64,000 nt of DNA from CAZTTG01 sp964615935 (GTDB lineage Bacteria > Planctomycetota > UBA1135 > GCA-002686595), in contig CAZTTG010000005.1 in NCBI GenBank assembly GCA_964615935.1, positions 1-64,000 on the forward strand. The letters run 5' to 3'. A program made the position numbers and the translations under genes. The notes below the pieces were generated by a model. The model was not told the DNA's origin, made no database searches, and saw only the letters and a list, made by a program, of their open reading frames with translations. Of the stretch, positions 22,912-32,570 are shown one piece after another. Numbering within the stretch: position 1 is the stretch's first letter; every line of letters starts with the position of its first letter.

Positions 22912-25266
22912 TCAGCGCAGGTCGACGATCCCCCCCCCGAGCACGGCCTCCTCGGGGACGCGGACGCTGCCGCTGGACTCGCCCAGCCGCCAGCGCGCGC
23001 GGCCCACCGGCCGGGCTTCTCCGTTGGGGGCCTCGGTGGTGTAGGGCACGCGGACCCGGGCCAGGCCGTCGGGGCCCACGGCCGCGCTCGACCGCCAGCG
23101 CGGCGAGAAGGTGATCTCGGGGTGGTCGATCTCGAGGTCGATCTCCACCTGCAGGGTCTCTCCCGGCTCGCCCCGGGCGAGGAGCGTCGCCCCGGGAACC
23201 CGCTCCCAGACGGCGGCCGCGGGGAAGGGGCCGGGGCCGTAGGGCACCTCGATCTCGGGCACGTAGATGGGGGAGAGGTACACGAGCCGCAGGAAGTCGA
23301 TGCAGTCGCCCTTCTCGCGCTGGAGGGCCGGGTCGATCTCGTAGCCCTGGTGCAGGAGCCGGGCGCCGAAGGTCCGGTACCAGCGGTCGCGGGTCGCCGG
23401 CCCCTCGCCCGGGGCGTTGGAGAGGTACTGCGAGCCCTGGCCCGGGCGCAGGAGGCGCACCATGGTCGGAAGCACCTTCGTGTCGCGGCAGGAGATCAGG
23501 ACGTGCCGCACGCGCCGCCGCTCGAGCAGCGCCTCGGCTTCGGCGGGGTTCTCGGCCAGGGAGAAGCGCCAGGGATCGAGGTAGCTCTCCTCGCCCACGT
23601 AGATGCCGAAGTTGGTGGCGACCGTCGGCCGGTGGGCCGCCCACTCGATGGTGTGTCCGAGGTCCCAGGCCGCGAGCACGGACTCCTCCAGCGGCGCCGG
23701 CCCCTGGCCGCGCAGCCACTCGATGGCCAGGCGCTGTCCGCGGCGAAGCCGGGCGTCCGGTCCGCGGCGGAAGGGCTGCCACAGGGCTCCCACCTCGAGG
23801 GCGGCCACCCGTCGGGCCATGGGGCCGGCCACCGCCAGGTTGGCGAGGCCGGCGCCGGCGAGGGCGAGGAGGACCAGGACGGCCGCGGGCAGGCGGCGCA
23901 ACCACCCGGCGGGGCGCGCCCACGGAGCCCGGGACTCGCAGGCGAGCCAGCTCGCGATGCCCCAGCCGACGGCGATCGCCATGGGCGCGGCCAGGGCGTC
24001 GGAGAAGCGGCGCTGCACCAGGGCCTGCCACGCGAGGACGGGGACCGCGACCAGGATGGGCAGCAGCGGGAGCTCGCTCCTCCGGAGGACGCGCCAGGCG
24101 ATCCACGCCAGGATGGGCGGCAGGAGCAGCGCGCCGTGGCCGAGGTACTCGAAGAGATCCGGCCACCCGCGGGTCCAGCTCCGCAGGAGGGGCTGCGACT
24201 CGTAGATGTAGGCCATGAAGGCGTTCGAGCGCCCGGCCCAGTCGAAGCCCTCCCGGATCCCGCGCGCGGGCCCCAGGTCGAGGGCGAAGAGGAGGGCGGC
24301 CAGACCCGCCAGGGCGGCGCTCACGAGCCAGGGGTAGCGCCGGAAGGCCGCGCCGCCCGCGCTCAGCGCGAAGAGCGGAGCGAAGACCAGCGCGCCGGCG
24401 GCGAGCTGCGCCGCGTGGAACCAGCTCAGGTTGACCACCATCCACGGCTGCGCCTCGGTCCAGGGGCTGGTGAGGATCGCGGGCAGGAGCGCGACCAGGG
24501 CCGCCAGGTGGAAGGCCAGGCCGAAGGCGGGCACCGCCGGGAGGGGCCGCCGCGCGTGGAGGAAGAGCAGCCAGGCCAGGGTCGCCTGCACCAGGATGAC
24601 GTACATCAGCCCACCGACCCACGAGCCCAGGAGCAGCCCCGCCAGGACGCCGGCGGGCAGGCCGAAGCCCCATCCGGCGCGGGCGCGGGCCGGCCGCTCG
24701 CCGCTCAGGGTCTCCACCAGGAGCAGCAGCATCCCCGCCAGCAGGAGGGACACGAAGGCGTGGTGGTCGCCGTTGCCCACCGCGCTGTACTGCAGCGAGC
24801 CGTTGAAGAAGGCGTACTGCAGGCCGGCCACCAGCGCGCCGGGCGCACCCGCCAGGCGTCCCGCCGCGAGGACCACCGCCAGGGCGGTGAGGACCGCGAA
24901 GCAGGAGGGCAGGGCGGCGACCCCGTGCTCGACGTGCAGGGAGCGCGCCTGCGGCTCGGCTGGCGCGCCGGGCGCGAGCAGGGCCCACGCCACGTAGGTG
25001 TAGTAGGGCGGCCAGGGGATGCGCGCGCCCTCGGGGAAGGAGAGGAAGGGGTCGGTCTCGGCGACCGGGAAGCCCTCCTCCATCAGCCGCTCCAGGCGGC
25101 GCATGTGGTAGTGGCCGTCGGGGTCGCTGCTGAACCACCGCGACCGGTCCTGCGGTCGCGGCTCGTGGCCGATCCGGGTGTGGTTCACCTCGCGCACGAC
25201 CCAGGTCAGGAGCATGGCGGCCAGGGCCGCCAGCAGGAGGGCTGCGGGTCGTCGGCGCGTCGGCAT
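22912..25266 (-). CDS. STT3/PglB-like oligosaccharyltransferase (copy 2)
   Basis: 784 residues, clearly paralogous to the following gene: one early signal-anchor helix, SSDPDGHYHMRRLERLMEEG in the first loop, QYSAVGNGDHHAF, FSDALAAPMAIAVGW, and AAWDLGHTIEWAAHRPTVATNFG near residue 570 as the WWDYG-like motif. The soluble C-terminal domain ends in RVPYTTEAPNGEARPVGRARW, like copy 1. It is the first gene of the operon. Two STT3-like enzymes side by side suggest heteromeric or substrate-divided transferases. Neither carries a canonical WWD triad, so function as a true oligosaccharyltransferase is inferred from topology and motif positions. Confidence 0.78.
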   Translation of the reverse strand: MPTRRRPAALLLAALAAMLLTWVVREVNHTRIGHEPRPQDRSRWFSSDPDGHYHMRRLERLMEEGFPVAETDPFLSFPEGARIPWPPYYTYVAWALLAPGAPAEPQARSLHVEHGVAALPSCFAVLTALAVVLAAGRLAGAPGALVAGLQYAFFNGSLQYSAVGNGDHHAFVSLLLAGMLLLLVETLSGERPARARAGWGFGLPAGVLAGLLLGSWVGGLMYVILVQATLAWLLFLHARRPLPAVPAFGLAFHLAALVALLPAILTSPWTEAQPWMVVNLSWFHAAQLAAGALVFAPLFALSAGGAAFRRYPWLVSAALAGLAALLFALDLGPARGIREGFDWAGRSNAFMAYIYESQPLLRSWTRGWPDLFEYLGHGALLLPPILAWIAWRVLRRSELPLLPILVAVPVLAWQALVQRRFSDALAAPMAIAVGWGIASWLACESRAPWARPAGWLRRLPAAVLVLLALAGAGLANLAVAGPMARRVAALEVGALWQPFRRGPDARLRRGQRLAIEWLRGQGPAPLEESVLAAWDLGHTIEWAAHRPTVATNFGIYVGEESYLDPWRFSLAENPAEAEALLERRRVRHVLISCRDTKVLPTMVRLLRPGQGSQYLSNAPGEGPATRDRWYRTFGARLLHQGYEIDPALQREKGDCIDFLRLVYLSPIYVPEIEVPYGPGPFPAAAVWERVPGATLLARGEPGETLQVEIDLEIDHPEITFSPRWRSSAAVGPDGLARVRVPYTTEAPNGEARPVGRARWRLGESSGSVRVPEEAVLGGGIVDLR

Positions 25267-25351
25267 GGGCTGGCTCGGACCGGCGGGGGGCGCCGGGGGT
25301 GCACGAACTCCTGGGACAGTGCACTATAGCTCCCCCCAAGGGAGACCGGAC

Positions 25352-26107
25352 ATGGAGGAGCGATACGCGATCGACCCGCTGATGCACGACGGCCCCGTCT
25401 ACGACGCCCTCAACACCTCGCTGGACGACCTCCCCTTCTACCTGAAGTGGTGCGAGACGGCCGGGGGCGGGCCGATCCTGGAGCTCTGCTGCGGCACCGG
25501 CCGCCTGACCCTCCCCCTGGCCGAGGCCGGCCTGGACGTCACGGGGGTGGACGTCTCCGGCGCCATGCTCGGGCGGGCCCGCGTCAAGGCCGCCGCCCGG
25601 GGGCTCGATCCGGTGCTGGCCCGGGGGGACATGCGGACCCTCTCCCTCGGGCGGCGCTTCGCCCTGGTGTTCATCCCCTTCAACTCCCTGCAGTGCGTCT
25701 ACTCCGTCGAGGGCCTGGAGCGGATCTTCGAGGCGGTGAAGGCCCACCTCGCGCCCGACGGCCTCTTCCTCTTCGACGTCTTCAACCCCAGCATTCGGCT
25801 CATGCTCGAGCGGGAGGGCGAGCCGGTCGAGCGCTACCGCGGCACCCTCGAGGACGGCCGGGAGGTCGTGGTGCGCGAGCGCTGCCGCTACGACGCCGCG
25901 GGGCAGGTCAACCGCGTGACCTGGTTCCACCGCATCGGCTCGGAGGAGACCGCCTCGCGGCTGGACATGCGCTGCTTCTGGCCGCTCGAGATGGACGCCC
26001 TGCTGCGCTACAACGGCTTCCGGGTCCTCCACAAGCACGGCGACTTCGACGAGCGCCCCTTCGAGGCGGACTCGCCCAAGCAGATCTACGTGTGCCGGGA
26101 GGCGTAG
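25352..26107 (+). CDS. class I SAM-dependent methyltransferase
   Basis: A 251-residue protein with motif I ILELCCGTGRLTLPLAEAG, motif II VTGVDVSGAML, a mid-domain DMRTLSL / LVFIPFNSLQCV and LFLFDVFNPS. This is the common Methyltransf_25 layout acting on an unknown small molecule. ATG 25352 is chosen because AAGGGAGA (25339-25346) lies just upstream and the protein begins MEERYAIDPLMHDGPVYD as in relatives; the frame is open further 5' only because of GC bias. It is divergent from the STT3 operon, so the 85 bp between them should hold both promoters. Confidence 0.8.
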   Translation: MEERYAIDPLMHDGPVYDALNTSLDDLPFYLKWCETAGGGPILELCCGTGRLTLPLAEAGLDVTGVDVSGAMLGRARVKAAARGLDPVLARGDMRTLSLGRRFALVFIPFNSLQCVYSVEGLERIFEAVKAHLAPDGLFLFDVFNPSIRLMLEREGEPVERYRGTLEDGREVVVRERCRYDAAGQVNRVTWFHRIGSEETASRLDMRCFWPLEMDALLRYNGFRVLHKHGDFDERPFEADSPKQIYVCREA

Positions 26108-26118
26108 CGGCGCCCGGC

Positions 26119-26148
26119 TTGACGGCTCCCGGCGGCCGTCCCTACACT
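26119..26148 (+). promoter_or_regulatory. candidate promoter of the ECF sigma gene
   Basis: TTGACG (26119-26124), an 18-bp spacer and TACACT (26143-26148), close to the sigma-70 consensus and well placed for a start near 26155 ahead of ATG 26177. Confidence 0.5.
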
Positions 26149-26176
26149 CGCCCGGCTCGCCCTCGGGACGCAGGCG

Positions 26177-26797
26177 ATGGCAGAGAACCCCACCGAACCG
26201 GAGGACACCACCGAGGACCTCGCCGGGCGGGCGTGGCGCGGTGACGAGCGGAGCTTCCAGGTGCTCTACGAGAGGATCGCGCCCGCGCTCTACGCCTGGG
26301 CCCGGCTCCGGATCCGTCCGGCGAGCCGCGTCCACGTGGATCCGCAGGACCTGGTCCAGAAGGTCTGGCTGCGCGCGGTGCAGGCCTTCGAGCGCTTCGA
26401 CCCCCGCAGTCGGAGCTTCCGCGCGTGGGTCTTCACCATCGCCAAGAACATCCTCCTGGAGTGCTTCCGCCAGCTTCGCAACGCTCCCCAGGGCGACCCC
26501 GACGCGGGTCCCTCCACGAGGCTGCGCGTGCTGGGCAGCCTGCCCGACGAGGTGACCTCCATCACCGATCGGCTGGCTCGCGACGAGTCGATTCAGCGCT
26601 TCGTGGACTGCGTCGAGAAGCAGGACGCGGAGGACCGACGGATCCTGATCCTGTGCGGGCTGGAGGGCGCGAGCTCCCGGGACGTGGCGGCCCTCCTGGG
26701 GCTCTCGACCGAGGCGGTGGCCAAGCGCTGGCAGCGCCTGCGGGCACGGCTGCGCGAGCAGCCCTGGGCCCGCGAACTGCTCTCGGACGGAGGCTGA
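26177..26797 (+). CDS. ECF-type RNA polymerase sigma factor
   Basis: A 206-residue protein. Region 2 is RSFQVLYERIAPALYAWARL, VDPQDLVQKVWLRAVQAF, FRAWVFTIAKNILLECFRQ; a linker follows; region 4 is RRILILCGLEGASSRDVAALLGL and STEAVAKRWQRLRARL, the -35-binding helix-turn-helix. The order and length fit extracytoplasmic-function sigma factors, with the short polar linker typical of groups common in Planctomycetota. No anti-sigma factor gene lies next to it; the neighbouring SGNH gene is separated by 138 bp. Its regulon cannot be told from the window. Confidence 0.88.
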   Translation: MAENPTEPEDTTEDLAGRAWRGDERSFQVLYERIAPALYAWARLRIRPASRVHVDPQDLVQKVWLRAVQAFERFDPRSRSFRAWVFTIAKNILLECFRQLRNAPQGDPDAGPSTRLRVLGSLPDEVTSITDRLARDESIQRFVDCVEKQDAEDRRILILCGLEGASSRDVAALLGLSTEAVAKRWQRLRARLREQPWARELLSDGG

Positions 26798-26935
26798 GCG
26801 GGGTCCCGTCGGGCGAAGGACGTGTCACCCGGGCGTCCCGTCGCCTTCCTTGCCCTCCATCCGGCCTCGCAGTAGCCTGCGCCGGGCCGCACCCGCTGCG
26901 CAGCGCGGCCCCACGGCCAGCTCGGAAGGGGAGAG

Positions 26936-28021
26936 GTGAAGCAGCGACTCCCGGCGCGTCTCGCGTGGATCCTCGGCGCCACCGCCGTGGGCGCGATCGC
27001 TCTGGAGCTCGCGCTGCGCGCGGCGGGGTTCGAGCATGCGCGCCAGCCGGCTCCCATCGCCATCTGGAACGGCGAGGGGGTGTGGGAGCTCGAGCCCGGC
27101 CCGCGGCTGCACGCGGAGGATCCCGACTGCCTGTGGGCGCCCCGACCCGGCGCGCCCATTCCCTGGGGCCGCGGGGAGCGCGTGAACGAGCACGGCCTGC
27201 GCGGGCCCGCGCTCCCGATGGAGCGGCGAACGGGAGCCCTGCGCATCGCCTGCCTGGGCGACTCCACGACCTTCGGCTTCGGCGTGGCCTGGGAGGAGAG
27301 CTGGTGCGCGCTCCTGGCGGAGATCCTCGAGGTCCGCGGACAGCCGGCCGAGGTGCTGTGCGCGGGCGCGATCGCCCACACCGCGCGGCAGGGCCTCGCC
27401 CGCTGGCGCCACCGAGTGCGCCCCTTCCGGCCGGACGTGGTCGTCGCCGCCTTCGGGGCGGTGAACGAGCACCACGCCGCGCTGGGCGGCTCCGACGACC
27501 AGAGGATCCGCCAGCAGAGGGGGAGCCTCGGGCGGGCCCTCCGGGACCGCTCGAGGATCCTGCACCTGGCGGCCTTCCTGGGCGAGCGGCTGAGGCGGGG
27601 GCCGGGATCGGAGCGCGAGCGCTGGGAGGCCCGGGTCGAGCGCGCGCTCGCCGGGGCCCGTCAGGCCCGGCACGCCGACTGGCCCGGAACGCGGCGCGTG
27701 TCCCCGGCGGAGATGGACGCGGCCCTGACGGCGCTCGACCGGGAGGTCCGCGCGACCGGCGCGTGCCTCATCCTGGTCGACATGCCCCGCGGAGCGTGGT
27801 CCGAGGAGGTCCTGCCGGTCCTGCTCCGCTACACCGAGACGGTTCGCGCCGTGGCACGACGCGAGGGCATCCCGCTGTTCGAGGCGCGCGACCTGTTTCG
27901 CGCACGCGAGGCGGCGGCCGCGGAGCGAGGCGAGCCCCTCTTCCAGGCGAACGACGCCTGGCATCCGACCCCGGCCGGACACCGCCTCTTCGCGGAAGGC
28001 CTCGCCCGGCTCGTGCTCTGA
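26936..28021 (+). CDS. membrane-anchored SGNH/GDSL hydrolase
   Basis: A 361-residue protein beginning with GTG, preceded by AAGGGGAGA. Residues 8-30 form a signal-anchor (LAWILGATAVGAIALEL). The SGNH blocks are CLGDSTTFGFG (catalytic serine), a Gly-rich middle, AAFGAVNEHH (the N block) and NDAWHPTPAGHRLFAEG near the end (the D-x-x-H block). Such proteins hydrolyse esters or acetyl groups on polysaccharides or lipids outside the cytoplasmic membrane. Its stop codon lies inside the palindrome shared with the convergent thioredoxin-like gene. Confidence 0.8.
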   Translation: MKQRLPARLAWILGATAVGAIALELALRAAGFEHARQPAPIAIWNGEGVWELEPGPRLHAEDPDCLWAPRPGAPIPWGRGERVNEHGLRGPALPMERRTGALRIACLGDSTTFGFGVAWEESWCALLAEILEVRGQPAEVLCAGAIAHTARQGLARWRHRVRPFRPDVVVAAFGAVNEHHAALGGSDDQRIRQQRGSLGRALRDRSRILHLAAFLGERLRRGPGSERERWEARVERALAGARQARHADWPGTRRVSPAEMDAALTALDREVRATGACLILVDMPRGAWSEEVLPVLLRYTETVRAVARREGIPLFEARDLFRAREAAAAERGEPLFQANDAWHPTPAGHRLFAEGLARLVL

Positions 28022-28052
28022 GAGGTACGGAACCCGGTTCCGTACCTCTCAG
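28018..28052. terminator. perfect palindrome holding both convergent stop codons
   Basis: CTGAGAGGTACGGAAC (28018-28033), a 3-nt loop, and its exact reverse complement (28037-28052): a 16-bp stem. The stop of the SGNH gene (TGA 28019-28021) and that of the thioredoxin-like gene (28049-28051, minus strand) both fall within the arms. Probably a bidirectional terminator, although there is no U-tract. Confidence 0.75.
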
Positions 28053-28918
28053 GGGCAGAGCAGGAGCGACAGGAGCCCGCGGAACTCGACCGTCAGCGGG
28101 TGCTCCTCGCCCAGCACCTGGAAGGCCTCCTCCAGCGCCTTGCGGGGGGCGCCGTCGTCGAACCGCAGGTCGCGCTTGGCGGCGGCCCAGAGCTCCTCCA
28201 GGGCCTCCTCGTGCCGACCCGCGGCCATCAAGGCGCGGCCCAGCCGGATGCGCGCGGCGAGGTCCTCGGGATTCGCCTCGAGCGCGGCGCGCAGCTCCTC
28301 CACGTCGCCCGCCTCCTCGGCCAGCTCGAGCTTCGCGCGGACCCCGGCCGCCTCCTCGGACGCCTGCTCCTCCTCGCTCAGGCGGGCGAAGACCTTGCGG
28401 GCCTCGGCCGCGCGGTCGTCGGCGATCAGCATGTCCACCATGGCGATGCGTACCGAGGGATCGGGCGATCCCTGCCGGGAGACCTCGCGCAGGAGCTCGA
28501 TGGCCTCCGCGCGCTGGCCCTGCGCCTCCAGCTCGCGCGCCGCCGACACCGGATCGCCGCCCGGAGCGGGACCCAGGTGGCGGGCCAGGAAGTCCCGGAT
28601 CTCCTCCTCCGAGCGGGCCCCCACGAAGGCGTCCAGCGGCCGGCCGTCCCGGATCAGGATCACCGCCGGCACGCTCTGGATCCGGAAGACGTCGGCCAGC
28701 TCGGGGCTGCGCTCGACGTCCACCTTGGCCAGGACGAAGGCGCCGTCCATCTCCCTCGCCAGCTTCTCCAGGATCGGACTCAGGGTGCCGCAGGGCGCGC
28801 ACCAGGTGGCCCAGAAGTCGATCAGGACGGGCACCTCGCGGGAGCGATCGACCACCTCCCGCTGGAAGGAGGCGGCGTCGACCTCGAAGACGGGGGCGGG
28901 GCGGTCGGCGTCGGTCAT
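28049..28918 (-). CDS. CnoX/YbbN-like thioredoxin with TPR-type C-terminus
   Basis: A 289-residue protein. The thioredoxin domain (about 1-110) has DFWATWCAPCGTLSPIL, with a CAPC active site in place of the usual CGPC, and FRIQSVPAVILIRDG with the cis-proline. From about residue 125 there are helical repeats (ARELEAQGQRAEAIELLRE, LEANPEDLAARIRLGRALMA, GRHEEALEELW) like the tetratricopeptide part of CnoX/YbbN, a chaperedoxin that protects proteins from oxidation and delivers them to chaperones. It lacks a signal peptide, so it should be cytoplasmic. Upstream it diverges from the metal-uptake genes. Confidence 0.83.
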   Translation of the reverse strand: MTDADRPAPVFEVDAASFQREVVDRSREVPVLIDFWATWCAPCGTLSPILEKLAREMDGAFVLAKVDVERSPELADVFRIQSVPAVILIRDGRPLDAFVGARSEEEIRDFLARHLGPAPGGDPVSAARELEAQGQRAEAIELLREVSRQGSPDPSVRIAMVDMLIADDRAAEARKVFARLSEEEQASEEAAGVRAKLELAEEAGDVEELRAALEANPEDLAARIRLGRALMAAGRHEEALEELWAAAKRDLRFDDGAPRKALEEAFQVLGEEHPLTVEFRGLLSLLLCP

Positions 28919-29134
28919 GGGGGCGGCTCGGGGATCGGGGGCCGGTGGCTGGAGGGAGGATGGGCCGCCATCCGGTCCATTTCCAGGACGGCTCCCCGAA
29001 AGCCCTCACGTTGCAGCGCAGCAGCCCGTACGAATCTCCCGAGAACGGGGAAGAGGGTCCGCTCCCGGCCGCGGCACTTCGTAGGCTGGGCCCGCGGCCC
29101 GGTGCGGTGCCGTGGCCGCCGGACCCTCGGGATC

Positions 29135-29464
29135 ATGAAGCTGCAAACCCGGAGAACGCTGAGCCGGCTGGCCTTCCTGCTGCTGGCGGGGACGCTGATC
29201 CTCGGCAGCGCGGCTCCCCACGGCCACGGCTTCCACGACTGCGGCCACGGCGGGGAAGACGGGCAGGAGCCGGATCCCTCGCCCGAGCCGCTCGACGACC
29301 TGTGCCCGGTCTGCCTGGCGTCCGCCCTGGAGGCCCCGGTCGTCCGCTTCGATCCGGGGCCCGGCAGCCGGTGCCAGATCGTCTCTCCGCCGCGGGCCTG
29401 TGAGCCCGACGCGGCGGAGCCCTGGTCCGACGCTCATCCGCGCGCGCCCCCGGCAGGGGCCTGA
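29135..29464 (+). CDS. small secreted His/Cys protein, possible zinc-binding
   Basis: A 109-residue protein. Residues 10-28 are a signal peptide (LAFLLLAGTLILGSAAP). The first mature residues carry a metal-ligand cluster (PHGHGFHDCGHGGEDG: H29, H31, H34, C36, H38), and CPVC (57-60) follows in DDLCPVCLASAL, reminiscent of short DUF2946-like proteins found beside metal transporters. The rest is proline- and acid-rich and low in complexity. It is first in a same-strand run leading to an outer-membrane barrel and a metal ABC transporter, so a periplasmic metal trap is likely. No family can be named with confidence. Confidence 0.6.
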   Translation: MKLQTRRTLSRLAFLLLAGTLILGSAAPHGHGFHDCGHGGEDGQEPDPSPEPLDDLCPVCLASALEAPVVRFDPGPGSRCQIVSPPRACEPDAAEPWSDAHPRAPPAGA

Positions 29465-29622
29465 GCTCCAGGACCCGGCCGTCGCGCCCCGGCGCGGCTG
29501 CCTCCGCGTGCCCGGGAACCGGCGTTCCCGGGCCGTCGATCCGTCCCCGGCGGACGGGTCGGACCCAGCGGCTCCCCACCGGGGCACCGTCCCGCCATCC
29601 TCCCCTCGCGGACTCGAGAACC

Positions 29623-30861
29623 ATGCGCGCAACCACCGTACACCCCCTGCCACCCCTCCTGCTCCTCACCTTCACCTTGCTGCTCTCATCGATCCTCTCG
29701 GCCCAGGCGCCCTCGATCCAATCGCCTGGAAAGCCCGGCACCACCAGCCAGACCGACCGCTTCTCCAACGAGTTCAATCCCGCCCTCAGCCTGGTGATCG
29801 ACGCCACCGGCGATCACATGTGGTTTGACGACGACGAGGCGACCGACGGCGCCAGCCTCGACCTGAGGAGGGCCGAGCTCATGGTGTCCTCCTACATCGA
29901 CCCCAAGGCCTGGGCCTGGGCCGTGGTGGGCTACCACGGCGACGCGCTGAACCTCGAGGAGGCCGCCATCGAGTACATCGGCTTCGAGAGCCACCTGAGC
30001 CTGCGCGGCGGCCGCTTCTTCGTCGACTTCGGCAAGCAGATGCAGGCCCACCCCGAGGAGCTGCGCACGACCGAGCGGCCGGCCGTGCTGCGCGCCTACC
30101 TCGGCGAGGAGCTGGCCGGCGACGGCGCACAGCTCGACAACTGGCACGCCGTGGGCCAGGCGACCCTGGTCCGCTACTCGGTGGGGGTCTTCCAGTCGCT
30201 GGTCGGCCACCACCACGAGGACGCTCACGCGCACGACGGGAGCGACCATGGCGTGGAGCCCTTCGTGGAGGATCGCCTGGGCATCGGGGAGCTCTCGCTG
30301 ACCGGTCGCCTGACCGCCCTGCGGGACGTCGGGGAGCACGGCACCTTCCAGGCGGGCGCCTCGGCGCGCCACCTGCCCGAGTTCTCGCTGGTGCACGACG
30401 AGCTCCAGGAGGACGGGCTCCAGAACACCGTATGGGGCCTCGACCTCACCTATGCCCACGTGGACGACACGGGAATCAAGACCTGGACCGGCGGCTGCGA
30501 GGCCCTGCTCCTGACCGGGGACGTCGGCGGGCACGTGCACGAGGCGGAGTCGCTCGACGGCTCCGCCGACCAGGAGATCGAGGTCCTCGACGACGACCTG
30601 TGGGGCTTCTACGCGTACCTCGACCGGGCCTGGGACCAGTACAACAGCGCCGGGGTGCAGCTCTCCTGGCACGAGGCGCCGGAGGCGGGCACCCCCGAGG
30701 TGAGCGAGCTCGACGTCTACTACACGCGCATGCTCTCCGAGTTCCAGCGGCTGCGCCTCGGGGCGACCGTCGCCGACCACGAGGATCAGGGCGAGTCCTA
30801 TCGCCTCATGATCCAGTACACCGCCTTCATCGGCCCGCACGGCCACGGGATCAACTGGTGA
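29623..30861 (+). CDS. histidine-loop outer-membrane beta-barrel, probable metal-uptake porin
   Basis: A 412-residue protein with a signal peptide ending near SAQAPSIQ. The rest alternates short hydrophobic strands and polar turns (LSLVIDATGDHMWF, LRRAELMVSSYIDPKAWAWAVVGY, LSLRGGRFFVDFGKQM, YTRMLSEFQRLRLGATVADH) and ends in a strand finishing with W, as barrel proteins do. A loop near 196-211 (HHHEDAHAHDGSDHG) is rich in His and Asp. This resembles the zinc-regulated barrels encoded beside ZnuABC systems, which probably help the metal cross the outer membrane. It is followed 14 nt later by the binding protein. Confidence 0.72.
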   Translation: MRATTVHPLPPLLLLTFTLLLSSILSAQAPSIQSPGKPGTTSQTDRFSNEFNPALSLVIDATGDHMWFDDDEATDGASLDLRRAELMVSSYIDPKAWAWAVVGYHGDALNLEEAAIEYIGFESHLSLRGGRFFVDFGKQMQAHPEELRTTERPAVLRAYLGEELAGDGAQLDNWHAVGQATLVRYSVGVFQSLVGHHHEDAHAHDGSDHGVEPFVEDRLGIGELSLTGRLTALRDVGEHGTFQAGASARHLPEFSLVHDELQEDGLQNTVWGLDLTYAHVDDTGIKTWTGGCEALLLTGDVGGHVHEAESLDGSADQEIEVLDDDLWGFYAYLDRAWDQYNSAGVQLSWHEAPEAGTPEVSELDVYYTRMLSEFQRLRLGATVADHEDQGESYRLMIQYTAFIGPHGHGINW

Positions 30862-30875
30862 TCGGAGAGGATGCC

Positions 30876-31837
30876 ATGTACGCCCATACCCACGTCCATC
30901 GCCGCGCGCTGGTCGCCCTGCCGGCGGCCCTCCTGCTGCTCTCCTTCGCCACCCCGCCTCCGGGCAGCAAGCCCCTGAAGGTGGTGACCACCATCCCCGA
31001 CCTGGCCGACGCGGCCCGCGAGATCGGCGGGCCGCGGGTCGAGGTCCGATCGCTCAGCAAGGGCACCGAGAACCTGCACGCGGTGCCGGTCAAGCCCTCC
31101 ATGATCGTGGCCCTCAGCCGCGCCGACCTCTTCGTGCAGATGGGGCTCTCGCTCGAGTGCTCCTGGGTGCCCGAGCTCCTGAGAGCGGCCCGCAACAGGC
31201 GGGTCCAGCCGGGCGCGCCGGGCTTCGCGAGCTGTTCCGAGGGCTGGGAGGCGATCGAGGTGCCGGCCGAGCTCACCCGGCGCGAGGGCGACCTGCACCC
31301 CGAGGGCAACCCCCACTTCAACATCGACCCGCGCGCCGGCCGGCACGTCGCCGAGCGCGTGTTCGAGGCCCTGGTGCGGATCGATCCGCCGGGGCGCGAG
31401 CTGTACGAGCAGAGGCGCGACGCCTACGTCGAGCGGCTCGAGGCGGCCGAGGCCCGGTGGAAGGCGCTGGGCCGGCGACTGGCCGGCCGCAAGATCGCGG
31501 TCTACCACCTGGAGTACAACTACCTGGCCCTCTACCACGAGATGGACATCGCCATCTCCATCGAGCCCAAGCCGGGCATCCCGCCCACCGCCGCGGACGT
31601 GGCGCGCACCATCCGCACCATGAAGGAGCAGGAGGTCGAGGTGATCGTCAGCGCCCGCTGGTCCAACAACCGCACGGTGCGGAGCATCGCCGAGAAGACC
31701 GGCGCGCGGGTGCTGGAGCTCCCCAACCAGGTGGGCGGCGCCTCCTGGGCCGGGAGCTGGATCGCCATGATGGACGGGATCCACGAGCGCCTGCTGGAGG
31801 CCTACGGCCTGCCCCTGGAGCCGCCGGAGGAGGACCG

Positions 31838-31841
<4 letters not shown>
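30876..31841 (+). CDS. znuA: ZnuA-like zinc/manganese-binding lipoprotein or periplasmic protein
   Basis: A 321-residue cluster A-I solute-binding protein: signal sequence, VVTTIPDLADAAREIGG, then ligand histidines H68 (TENLHAVPVKPS), H147 (EGNPHFNIDP) and H211 (VYHLEYNYL), a long helix, and ELPNQVGG at 281-288 where ZnuA usually has an LDPLG aspartate or glutamate. So three histidines are present but the fourth acidic ligand is not, which may change metal preference. ATG 30876 has GGAGAGG upstream. No His-rich loop is present; the barrel and small protein carry those instead. Its stop overlaps the TTG start of the ATPase gene. Confidence 0.82.
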
Positions 31842-32569
<728 letters not shown>

Positions 32570-32570
32570 G

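Noticed and set aside
19344..23114. 1256-residue plus-strand ORF over the STT3 gene
   Set aside because: Arg/Pro/Ala/Gly-rich antisense of the STT3 cluster with no domain.
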